DNA of 64,000 bases from Bartonella sp. ML70XJBT.G (GTDB taxonomy: Bacteria; Pseudomonadota; Alphaproteobacteria; Rhizobiales; Rhizobiaceae), in contig NZ_JAQITA010000004.1 of assembly GCF_028618575.1 (NCBI RefSeq), forward strand, positions 1 to 64,000. The letters run 5' to 3'. The notes beneath the pieces are model-generated. The model saw only the letters and a program-made list of their open reading frames with translations, had not been told where the DNA came from and did not search any database. The translations under genes and the position numbers were made by a program. This document shows, one piece after another, positions 19,424-28,221 of the stretch; position 1 is the first letter of the stretch, and the number at the start of each line of letters is the position of its first letter.

Positions 19424-19513
19424 TGGCGGAGAGAGAGGGATTCGAACCCTCGATATGATTTCTCATATACACGCGTTCCAGGCGTGCGCCTTCAACCACT
19501 CGGCCACCTCTCC
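19424..19513 (-). tRNA. tRNA-Ser (anticodon GGA)
   Basis: 90 bases including an encoded CCA. Acceptor stem GGAGAGG pairs with TCTCTCC. The D-arm GCCGAGTGG, the anticodon loop CTGGAAC with GGA, a long variable arm as in class II tRNAs, and the T-arm GGTTCGAATCC are all present. It marks the right-hand end of the decayed island; its 3' end faces the island, the orientation used by many integrating elements. Confidence 0.96.
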
Positions 19514-19978
19514 AGAGGTTTGCACACTATACCCAGAAAGAAATAACGTGCAAGTCTAAATTATAACTCAAAATTTAAAAAACAACTTTATTTCCCAAAA
19601 TAAGATGCGATACTTGTTGAAACACAAACACATCCTCTCCTTTTAAAAAACAAATTTTTCCCGTGAATATAAACAGCTAAAATAAGATCACAAAATTACC
19701 ATAAGTAAGCCATTTTTATCTCACATGTCATCTTCTCACTGATGAATAACACTATTGTTGATTACACTGCCTAATGTTTTTGAACAAAGCATTACTCAAA
19801 ACCCATTACCCTTCATTGCATCTCATAATCAGCTAAATAAGTAACTGCTTTAATCTGTGGTTCTCCAATATTTAAATATGCTTCATGGATATAATAAAAT
19901 TATTCTAACAAAAATGATTCATAATGCGCTTACTTTACCAAATTGCCAACTGGCGCACCCTTCTCCTCTTTAAATCTC
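19514..19978. other. Intergenic stretch, nothing recognised
   Basis: About 465 bases between tRNA-Ser and the end of the PTS gene. No gene, hairpin terminator or repeat was seen. Confidence 0.5.
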
Positions 19979-22486
19979 TTATTGCTTTATCTCGTTGCTA
20001 AGAGCGCGTACAGCTCGCGCAGTCTCACACTGTAATGCTTTTTTTGCTAAAATTTTCATATCTTCAAAACTATGAGCTTGTAAGCACGCTTTGACTGAAG
20101 CAATATCACAGGATATCATAGAAAGTTCATTAATTCCCAATCCTGTCAAGATCATTGCTGCAAAAGGATCGCCAGCCATGCCACCACAAACACTAACCCA
20201 ACACTCGTGTTTTGCTGCACCTTGAACCGTTTGATGTATCATGCGTAAAACTGCTGGATCAAGACTATCCGCTTCAGCAACGAGATAAGGATTTTGTCTA
20301 TCAACAGCCATTGTATATTGTGTTAAGTCGTTGGTTCCAATCGAAAAAAAATCAACATAAGCACTTAAAATATCTGCCATAATGGCAGCCGCTGGAACTT
20401 CAATCATAATACCAAGTTTTAATTTTGGTGCATCAATATCGTTGCGAATTTCTTCTGTGATCTTTTTTATAGCAAAAATTTCTGAAACAGACATGACCAT
20501 TGGAAACAGAATCCATAAATCTCCACCTTCTTTTGCAACTCGATAGAGAGCACGTAACTGAGGAACCAAAAGATCACGCCGTCGCAACAAAAGCCGCGTT
20601 CCCCTAATACCCAAAAAGGGATTGTCCTCTTTAGATAAATGTAAATGTTTAACCTGTTTATCCCCACCAATATCAAGTGCGCGAATAATTAATGGCTTAT
20701 CTCCTAGAGCTGCAATCATCGCACGGTATACATCAAATTGGGCGTCTTCATCTGGAATATGTGGACTATCTAAAAACAAAAATTCTGTACGCATGAGCCC
20801 AACACCCTCAGCCCCCAAATCTAGTGCAATAGGAACCTGATTTGCGTAGTTGACATTAGCCATGATACGAATTCTTTGGCCATCTGTTGTTTGTACTGGT
20901 AATTTACACACACCTATCTCATAGTCACGCTTTTGCATGACAATACGCATCTGCCTTTGAGCATCTTCAATATCTTCAGGAGCAGGATCAAGATAAATAA
21001 ACCCGTTATCGCCATCAATAATCGCTTCGATACCACACTCAACTGATAAAACATCTACACCCATAGCGACAACCATAGGAATACCAAGGGTACGCGCCAA
21101 AATAGACGTATGAGAGAGTGGACCTCCCCATGCTGTTGCTACCCCTTGTACTTTTGTACAATCAAGCTGTGCTACATCGGAAGGAGAAAGGTCATCCGTA
21201 ACAAGAATAACATCACGTGGAATATCATTTAAAAAGAATGATCTATAGGATGGATTGATTTCTCCTAAAACACGACGACCAACATCAATTAAATTAACAG
21301 CACGTCCTGCTAATATAGGATTATCTATCTTAGAGAACATATCTGCAAATTGCTGAACTGCTCTATCCCAAGACCAAGCGACACCATGACCTTCTGCCAT
21401 AAAACGATAAGCCTGAGCTATCAAATTTTCATCTTCAAGCAAAACCATTTGTGCAGAAAAAATCGCAGCCGAATTTGCACCCATACGCGCTGTAATATCA
21501 GCAATCACAGATGCCATTTTATGTTTTGTTTTTGTAAGAGCATTTTCAAGACACGATGCACCAGCTGCAAAACCTATGGGCTGATCTATGATGGAAATAT
21601 CATTTTTCTTTAAAACAAAAATCTTGCCAAAAGCTAACCCTGAACTTGCCCCAACACCAGAGATCTCTTTTTGTCTGAAACGTGGATACCAACCATGAAA
21701 AGTCTTTGTTTGAGATTCCATTTCTCTCACCATACACTTTTCACTTATACTCACTTGCTTCACAACGGAAATCGCATTCTCAAGAAGTTGTGTACCTTCT
21801 ACAGCATCCGTTGAAAAAATGAGAACATCACCGTTTTTTGCCCCTAATTGCAATAAACCAACCAAATTTTTCATTTCAACGGCATATTGACCGTGGCGAA
21901 CTCTGATAGAACTTTGCGCTTTTTTCGCAAAATCAACCCAAAGAGAGGCTGGACGCGCATGAAGACCACTTGGATAATCTAACGTCCATGCTTGACACAC
22001 TGAAAGATCACCTATAGACGCTTTCCCTATCTTCATATCCTGACCAAAAAGAGTTGTGACAATCTGTTGTTTATCACCAGTTGTTAAAAGTGTTTCAAGC
22101 CGTTCCTTATCAAATAAAAGATGTGTTAACTGTTGGCAAATGTCTCTATAGCGATCCGCACAAGCAGCAATGGCAATAACCAAACGCGCCTTATTTCCAT
22201 CCCACCACTCAACACCAGCAGGAATCTGTATAACAGCAATAGCATCCCTGATGATCAAATCACCACTTTCAAACATTCCGTGGGGAATTGCTATACCATT
22301 CCCAAACCAAGTATTTGTTATTGCTTCACGTTTGAGCATACTTGCTAGATAACATTTGTTAACGGCACCAACCTGCACAAGCAATTCAGCAGCAGCATGG
22401 ATCACATCATGCTTATGATCAAAAGTAGCTGCAAGCTGTACAGATCTAATAGACAAGATTCCACTCTCATTAAAATCTGTATCCAT
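19979..22486 (-). CDS. Multiphosphoryl transfer protein, EIIA-HPr-EI fusion of the PTS
   Basis: 835 residues from the ATG at 22486, with upstream starts (ATG 22510, GTG 22531) possible. Three PTS modules are fused. A mannitol/fructose-type EIIA holds NGIAIPHG with phospho-His69. An HPr domain holds GLHARP with His176. Enzyme I covers about residues 275-835, with GGPLSHTSILAR (His459), the PEP-domain segment GVGLMRTEF, SIGTNDLTQY and the catalytic VCGGMAGDP. This is the FruB/MTP layout, not the GAF-EI layout of PtsP. It takes phosphate from PEP and passes it down its own domains. No fruK, fruA or other EIIBC membrane component is in the window, so its acceptor is unknown; a regulatory PTS is possible. 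Confidence 0.9.
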   Translation of the reverse strand: MDTDFNESGILSIRSVQLAATFDHKHDVIHAAAELLVQVGAVNKCYLASMLKREAITNTWFGNGIAIPHGMFESGDLIIRDAIAVIQIPAGVEWWDGNKARLVIAIAACADRYRDICQQLTHLLFDKERLETLLTTGDKQQIVTTLFGQDMKIGKASIGDLSVCQAWTLDYPSGLHARPASLWVDFAKKAQSSIRVRHGQYAVEMKNLVGLLQLGAKNGDVLIFSTDAVEGTQLLENAISVVKQVSISEKCMVREMESQTKTFHGWYPRFRQKEISGVGASSGLAFGKIFVLKKNDISIIDQPIGFAAGASCLENALTKTKHKMASVIADITARMGANSAAIFSAQMVLLEDENLIAQAYRFMAEGHGVAWSWDRAVQQFADMFSKIDNPILAGRAVNLIDVGRRVLGEINPSYRSFFLNDIPRDVILVTDDLSPSDVAQLDCTKVQGVATAWGGPLSHTSILARTLGIPMVVAMGVDVLSVECGIEAIIDGDNGFIYLDPAPEDIEDAQRQMRIVMQKRDYEIGVCKLPVQTTDGQRIRIMANVNYANQVPIALDLGAEGVGLMRTEFLFLDSPHIPDEDAQFDVYRAMIAALGDKPLIIRALDIGGDKQVKHLHLSKEDNPFLGIRGTRLLLRRRDLLVPQLRALYRVAKEGGDLWILFPMVMSVSEIFAIKKITEEIRNDIDAPKLKLGIMIEVPAAAIMADILSAYVDFFSIGTNDLTQYTMAVDRQNPYLVAEADSLDPAVLRMIHQTVQGAAKHECWVSVCGGMAGDPFAAMILTGLGINELSMISCDIASVKACLQAHSFEDMKILAKKALQCETARAVRALSNEIKQ

Positions 22487-23755
22487 TGCCTCTACTTCCT
22501 CACATCTCATAATGAATCTAAACTGCCTCACATTTAAGTATAAATATGTTTGATCAATTTCATGCCAAAGCCGCAGTTCCCAAAAAGATAAATGATAAAT
22601 AACACTACAATTTGCTTCTGGTATACCAAAGATAACTTAAGCAAAGTGTTTAAATACCCCAACATGACTGATTCAATAATTGGAGAACAACGGCACCCAA
22701 ATTGCCCTAAAACTATCATAGGCAAATATGCTTCTTCTTCTGTTTCTGTACTTCACAAAGACAAATGTCCCACTCTTGACATACCCACTTACGAAAAAAC
22801 TCTTTTTAAAATGCTCCCACACTCCAAGTTACCCTCTATAACTTGTTATTATTCCCCATACAAAGAAAGCAACTCCCCAATTATCCGCAACTTTAACTGA
22901 TCTCCCTTCAACTAAACAAGCCATATTTCTCTCTGATCCAGTACGGAATCACAAATGCCTACACATCATTTCCCTCTTTAAAATCCGACGTCGCTAAATA
23001 TCTCATAACATAAAATCCTCAACATATCACTTTAATGATATCATATGTTTTCCCTTCTCAAATCAATACTGCAACCCCATAGCCCCCTCTGTCTACGTCC
23101 CAATTCAGTATTTCTCCCTAAAAGTGTGTGAGATCGCTAAAGAAAAAAATTATAAAACGGAAAACGCTTTTAGCTTAGATCAATCTTCTCTTAAATACTA
23201 ATAGAGTTTATGTTCATAACATGCCATAATAGATAGATCAAAAAAACTCGATATCACTGATTACATACCAGTCATTTCGATCATCTCAAACCACGCTTCC
23301 TTAAAGGTGATTTCCTCTCTTCTAGATTGTTCTTCCCTAAAAATATTTCATTTCAAAATTGTTTTGATCAACATTTTGTATAACCTATTTTACATATTTT
23401 TTCTCTCTCAAATGGATAACCTCATCACTATCTATAACCGTTTAAAGAATATTTATGTACACCCTTAACCTCTACAAATTTATTCACCCTTACCCAAATG
23501 ATCATGCAAATATTCCCATAAAATTTCTCTAAAATTCTCTGAAAATATAAATTATTGAGCACTTTTTGCACGTCAAAAGAAAAAAACTTCTCACTGCTAT
23601 CATACACCAATTTATCAGGAAATTCTATCACCGTATCAATGTCTTCATTACAAACTCAATAGAGTCGTCATTTTTTCATTATTTGAGGAATAATAATTGC
23701 CTAAATTCTACCTTTGCAATTATCTACATGCTTCTGTGTTCATTATACTATCAAC
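22487..23755. other. Long intergenic stretch, nothing recognised
   Basis: About 1.27 kb upstream of the PTS gene and downstream of rpmA. AT-rich, with short open frames that lack ribosome sites and protein-like composition. No homology to a known gene or RNA is visible by eye. Confidence 0.5.
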
Positions 23756-23793
23756 AAAAAAGGAAAGACAGTATCCTATCTTTCCTTTTTTTT
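23756..23793 (-). terminator. Rho-independent terminator of rplU-rpmA
   Basis: A perfect 13-bp stem (23756-23768 with 23779-23791) around a ten-base loop, core GGAAAGA/TCTTTCC, bounded by A and T runs on either side. It lies about 65 bases after the rpmA stop and could act on both strands. Confidence 0.85.
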
Positions 23794-23856
23794 AAGATTC
23801 ATAATCTTACTACTAACTTCCAATGAAATATTGGCTTATACAGAGAATATTATAAT

Positions 23857-24126
23857 CTATTCGGGCGCCTCTACCACAGGAATGACGGAAACATAGGAAC
23901 GGTTATTGGCTTTTCTTTGAAAAGAAACCACGCCATTTGACAGTGCAAAAAGGGTATGGTCTTTTCCAATACCAACATTGTTACCAGGATGCCAGCGTGT
24001 ACCACGCTGGCGAATAATAATATTTCCAGCGACAACGGCTTCACCACCAAATTTTTTAACGCCAAGACGTTTCGATTCTGAATCGCGGCCATTACGTGAG
24101 GAACCACCAGCTTTTTTATGTGCCAT
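23857..24126 (-). CDS. rpmA: 50S ribosomal protein L27
   Basis: 89 residues, the usual L27 length. The N-terminus [20 protein letters not shown] is the family signature whose tail reaches the peptidyl transferase centre. [22 protein letters not shown] follows. It lies 12 bases after rplU in the normal bacterial order. The obg-proB-proA genes often found next are not here; a terminator follows instead. Confidence 0.98.
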   Translation of the reverse strand: MAHKKAGGSSRNGRDSESKRLGVKKFGGEAVVAGNIIIRQRGTRWHPGNNVGIGKDHTLFALSNGVVSFQRKANNRSYVSVIPVVEAPE

Positions 24127-24138
24127 GGACGTTCTCCT

Positions 24139-24621
24139 TTAATCTTCTTTACTCTTTGATGCTACAGCCGCTTTTTTTGGCGGCATAGTCTTTTTTTCAG
24201 CTGCCTTCTTAGCTGTTTTTTTAACAGAAACATCCGCTTTTGTTTCTTCTTTTAATGCAGTTGCTTCTTCTTTAATTGGTTTTGCTGCTGCTTTTTTAGG
24301 TTTTGCACCACCCATTAACACTTCTAAAATACGCAGTGTTGTTAGCTCTTGGCGATGACCACGCGTACGTTTCGAATTTTGACGACGGCGCTTCTTAAAT
24401 GCAATAACCTTACGTCCACGTATTTGCTCTACAATTTCAGCCGTAACTAAAGCACCCGCAACAACAGGAGAACCAATAACCGCATCACCCTCTTGCCCTA
24501 CCATCAATACATCATTAAATTCAATGATATCACCGGCAGTGCCAATAATTTTTTCAACTCTCACCACTTGGTTAGCAACAACGCGGTATTGCTTACCACC
24601 GGTTTTAATGACTGCGAACAT
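24139..24621 (-). CDS. rplU: 50S ribosomal protein L21 with Ala/Lys-rich tail
   Basis: 160 residues. Residues 1-103 are the L21 core ([14 protein letters not shown], then [25 protein letters not shown]). Beyond it is a low-complexity tail of Lys, Ala, Glu and Thr, as seen in several alphaproteobacterial L21 proteins. It heads the rplU-rpmA operon. The tail is probably disordered and not needed for ribosome binding; that is inference. Confidence 0.97.
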   Translation of the reverse strand: MFAVIKTGGKQYRVVANQVVRVEKIIGTAGDIIEFNDVLMVGQEGDAVIGSPVVAGALVTAEIVEQIRGRKVIAFKKRRRQNSKRTRGHRQELTTLRILEVLMGGAKPKKAAAKPIKEEATALKEETKADVSVKKTAKKAAEKKTMPPKKAAVASKSKED

Positions 24622-24919
24622 TTTTTATCCTTTCGTTCACTCCAGCTCTTATTTGACTCTTATTGAATTTCTACCTTATTAATAAGAAAAAATAGGCCGC
24701 TTTTTATCAGTCGTAATAGATTTTAAAAGAAGGACAAAATACCCTTCAAACACAAATATGCGCAGATTTCTCCACGCTTGTATTTTGCGTATATGACCGA
24801 ATTTCTCTTCTCTGTCAATAAAGTCATACAAAAAAACAAAAAAAGGGTTGTACTAGGAGAGATTGAAGTTTATCTACCCGTCATATACTTAAATAGTGCA
24901 AATCTTGTTGTACTTTTAC

Positions 24920-25009
24920 GGAGAGATGGCTGAGTGGTTGAAAGCACCGCACTCGAAATGCGGCATAGGGGCAACTCTATCGGGGGTTCAAATCCCTCTC
25001 TCTCCGCCA
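24920..25009 (+). tRNA. tRNA-Ser (anticodon CGA)
   Basis: 90 bases with encoded CCA. Acceptor GGAGAGA pairs with TCTCTCC. The anticodon stem GCCGCA..TGCGGC encloses CTCGAAA with CGA; the variable arm is long, and the T-arm GGTTCAAATCC is present. It is about 85% alike to the tRNA-Ser(GGA) at 19424, particularly in the acceptor and T arms. Confidence 0.96.
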
Positions 25010-25380
25010 GAGCACTCAATAAAGTGTTCTTTTTAAATATTTTAATGCATATAGCTTTTATAGCTTGCCGGCAGATTTTGTACCAATTTATTTTTTTCAA
25101 AGAGTTTTTTAAGGGGCTCTCAAAGGATCTTCAGAAACCTTTCAAAGATCATTTAAAATCCCTTTAACAAGTCTTTTTTCTTTTAAAGGTCGCAATTTTT
25201 GAGAGTAGGTCATCAGCAGGAATCGTATTATAGGAAACACATTATTTGAGAAGCAGCATGCATAAAATATGATTTCTTTTAGCATAAACTGGCGTGATAG
25301 CTTTTTCGATTTTCAGTACGTTATTAAAAAACAAAAGAAAATTTGAAGAATCGGTCAAGTTGACCGAATTGCATTTCAAT
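25010..25380. other. Intergenic stretch, nothing recognised
   Basis: About 370 bases between tRNA-Ser(CGA) and the glyoxalase-fold gene. A loose hairpin-like run of AAAGGATCTT and AAAGATC near 25120-25150 was noted but has no T tract. Confidence 0.4.
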
Positions 25381-25770
25381 TTAATCTAGTGGACAAACAC
25401 GAATAATATGGCCGTCGGGATCTTTGATGAGGAAGGTACGTCCGAATATGTCAGTATAGGGTTCCTTCAAGACATTTATCTCAACGGTGGTTTGCTCTTG
25501 CCATTCCGCATAGAGTTTATCTACATCCTCTCCATGAGGCAACATAATGCCAATTTCTGAAAAACGAGGCACATTTTCCTCAGGTGCATCGCCCCCAGAC
25601 CAAAGTGCAAAGAGTGCATCACCCGAAGAAGCAAATGCAACATAGCGTGGCGAGATGAATACAGGCTCCTTCTTGAAGATGAATTTGTAAAAAGCGGTAG
25701 AATGCTCTACGTTTGATACGTATACCAATTGTAGATTTGGCGTAACAGGATAAGTAGGAATATTGCTCAT
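25381..25770 (-). CDS. Glyoxalase/bleomycin-resistance fold (VOC) protein
   Basis: 129 residues with two beta-alpha-beta modules of the vicinal oxygen chelate superfamily. The first is LQLVYVSNVEHSTAFYKFIF. The second ends YTDIFGRTFLIKDPDGHIIRV, the GRTFxxxDPDGH signature. Members are metal-dependent lyases, dioxygenases or binding proteins for antibiotics, and this one resembles the small PhnB/YraH-like group. It stands alone on the minus strand. The substrate cannot be told. Confidence 0.88.
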   Translation of the reverse strand: MSNIPTYPVTPNLQLVYVSNVEHSTAFYKFIFKKEPVFISPRYVAFASSGDALFALWSGGDAPEENVPRFSEIGIMLPHGEDVDKLYAEWQEQTTVEINVLKEPYTDIFGRTFLIKDPDGHIIRVCPLD

Positions 25771-26364
25771 AAATTCTCCGTGATTTAGTAGCTGTTGCTT
25801 GACACGATATACCTATTCGAGAATCTTTCAACAAGAGTTTATCATGCTTCCGTTCGCAGTGGGCTCTACTGATATATTTTTACTCGCTTATTGCTCGAAG
25901 CCGCTACTTTATAGTCTTTTCTAACCTGATTTTGCCACCAATATAAACAGCAGCTGGTGTGATAGGATCAACGGATTTTAATTTGTATAATTCCTCGTTG
26001 TTTTCATTTTCTGCTGTTAAAATTTAATTTAGCAAACAATGTATGAATGATAAATGTACATAAAATGGTGAATTATCACGCATTATTTTGATTTATAATG
26101 GAAATTTATCTTTTCGCATGTTGAATGAAAGTTTCGAATATTGTAAAATTCCCTCATTTAAAACTTTCTTATTTATTTTGAATCAAGCAAAATCATCTGT
26201 AGATCAGAACAAAAATGAGCGTATGAATTAAGAAATAAAAATGCTCTTTATAAATTAATAAATGTAAGGGTTATCGCGATATTTTGAGCGCGCAAATAGA
26301 ATGATGTTGCTGTTGCCTAACACCCTCATAGATGTAAAGATGAAGGTACACAATGGATTATGCG
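25771..26364. other. Intergenic stretch containing a dispersed repeat copy
   Basis: About 590 bases with no gene. Copy C of the dispersed repeat lies at about 26215-26318, just beyond the 3' end of pgi. Confidence 0.45.
26215..26318 (-). repeat. Dispersed degenerate repeat, copy C
   Basis: The block TATCGCGATATTTTGAGCGC and the bases after it align with GTCGCGGCATTTTGAGTTGG in copy B. The minus strand reads ATSFYLRAQNIAITL, in register with the peptides from copies A and B. This is the most diverged of the three. Confidence 0.45.
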
Positions 26365-28029
26365 TTATTTTGCACGTCTTGCCTGAATATGTGCTAACAA
26401 TCCCAATGTCGAGCTATCGCGTTTATCTGCTTTATTTTCTCCGCGAAGTATTGGTAACAATTCATCTGCTAATTCTTTACCAAGCTCAACACCCCATTGA
26501 TCAAATGAATTAATGTTCATTAAAATCCCTTCAACAAAAATACGATGCTCATAAAGTGCAATGAGACGACCAAGTGCAAAAGGTGTCAATAAATCCTGAA
26601 GCAACATAATACTAGGGCGGTTTCCTGCAAAGCTTCTATGACGTGCTAAATTATCCGCTTCGCACGTATCAATGCTCTTTTTTAAAAGGATACGCCGCGT
26701 ATCTTCAACACTGCGTCCTTTCATTAAGGCTTTTGATTGTGCTAAGCAGTTCGCTACCAACATATCATGCATAGGATGTAAATTGTGCTCATGACCTTTT
26801 ATAAACAAAATAAATTCTACAGGAATAACATCTGTTCCTTGATGCAGAAGCTGAAAAAAAGCATGTTGACAATTGGTTCCTGAATCACCCCAAACAACTG
26901 GACCACTTGAAAAATTTAATGGTTTGCCTTCTAAAGAAACTTGCTTACCATTTGATTCCATATCAAGTTGCTGTAAATAAGCTGGAAAATGCTCCAAACG
27001 TTGTGCATAGGGAATAATAGCACGTGATGAATAACCACAAATAACACGATGCCAAAATCCTAAAAGTGCGAAGCGAATAGGAATATTTTTATGGAAAGGC
27101 ATTGTCTTAAAATGTTGATCCATTTGCAAAGCGCCTTGGAGAAACTGACGAAAATTACGCCCCCCTATCGCTAACATCACAACAAGACCAACAGCTGACC
27201 AAATGGAATAACGCCCTCCAACCCAATCCCAAAATTGAAAAACTTTCGAAGAATCTATGCCAAATTCCTCTACTTTATCAAGAACACTCGAAACAGCAAC
27301 AAAATGCGTACAAACAGCTTTTTCTCCTAAATGTGAACGAATCCATTGGCGTGCAACTTGAGCATTTGCCATTGTTTCAGCCGTTGTAAAAGTTTTAGAA
27401 GCAATGATAAATAACGTTGTTGCCGGATTCAAAACAGAGAGAACATCAAAAATATCTGCACTATCCGCATTAGAAACAAAATGACAATGGGGACCATCAT
27501 GATAAGGTTTTAATGCACATGTAACCATCACCGGTCCAAGATCAGAACCACCAATACCAATATTGACAATATCGGTTATCTTCTCACCACTGTGCCCCTT
27601 ATAGCTGCCATCACGCACTCTTTCAGAAAATCTTTCCATATCATGGAGAACAGCTTGAATATCCTGAATCAAATCATGACCATCCAACATGAAAACTTCA
27701 TCAGCAGGTAAACGGAGTGCAATATGAAGAACTGAGCGCTTTTCCGTTGTATTAATCGCCTGCCCTGAAAACATTGCTTCACGTTTGCCGAACACATCTG
27801 CTGCAACAGCCAAATCATCTAGGAGTTTCAATGTGTTAAACGTTACGCCACATTTTGAAAAATCAAAAAGGAGATCATCAAGTTTTAAAGAAAAATGAGA
27901 AAAACGCTGTTTATCTTCCAAAAAATGCTTACGGATGTCACTCACATCATCCTTCGTAGCGTGTTCTCTTAAAGCCTTCAAAATCCCCTCAAAAGCTTTC
28001 TCGTTCCGCAGCGATAAACGATCTTTCAT
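26365..28029 (-). CDS. pgi: Glucose-6-phosphate isomerase
   Basis: Interconverts glucose 6-phosphate and fructose 6-phosphate. 554 residues from the ATG at 28029 (the frame extends to a TTG at 28056). Family signatures are present: NIGIGGSDLGPVM for phosphate binding, FIIASKTFTTAETM, WDWVGGRYSIWSAVGL, and HEHNLHPMHDMLVAN for the catalytic His region. Length is normal (E. coli 549). It stands as a single gene, 192 bases downstream of the RND pump gene on the same strand. In Bartonella-type metabolism it would feed the pentose phosphate and gluconeogenic routes; that role is inferred. Confidence 0.97.
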   Translation of the reverse strand: MKDRLSLRNEKAFEGILKALREHATKDDVSDIRKHFLEDKQRFSHFSLKLDDLLFDFSKCGVTFNTLKLLDDLAVAADVFGKREAMFSGQAINTTEKRSVLHIALRLPADEVFMLDGHDLIQDIQAVLHDMERFSERVRDGSYKGHSGEKITDIVNIGIGGSDLGPVMVTCALKPYHDGPHCHFVSNADSADIFDVLSVLNPATTLFIIASKTFTTAETMANAQVARQWIRSHLGEKAVCTHFVAVSSVLDKVEEFGIDSSKVFQFWDWVGGRYSIWSAVGLVVMLAIGGRNFRQFLQGALQMDQHFKTMPFHKNIPIRFALLGFWHRVICGYSSRAIIPYAQRLEHFPAYLQQLDMESNGKQVSLEGKPLNFSSGPVVWGDSGTNCQHAFFQLLHQGTDVIPVEFILFIKGHEHNLHPMHDMLVANCLAQSKALMKGRSVEDTRRILLKKSIDTCEADNLARHRSFAGNRPSIMLLQDLLTPFALGRLIALYEHRIFVEGILMNINSFDQWGVELGKELADELLPILRGENKADKRDSSTLGLLAHIQARRAK

Positions 28030-28221
28030 GGATTTATCCCGTACAGTTATTGACAATAAAATCTACACACAAAATGCATCATAAAACAGCGAATACCTCC
28101 TTTATTGCTTATCCTTTTAATGCTCACATACAAAATGAAAGGATCAAAAGGAGAACGATAAGATCCGAAAACGACATTTTTAAAACAAATAAAAAACTTC
28201 TCAATCTCTTTATAAAATGTA

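Noticed and set aside
22592..22900. 102-codon plus-strand frame upstream of the PTS gene
   Set aside because: No ribosome site, Thr/Ser/Pro-rich, no domain, and antisense to the probable PTS promoter region.
25095..25165. Imperfect AAAGGATCTT/AAAGATC hairpin after tRNA-Ser(CGA)
   Set aside because: Weak pairing and no T tract; cannot be called a terminator.
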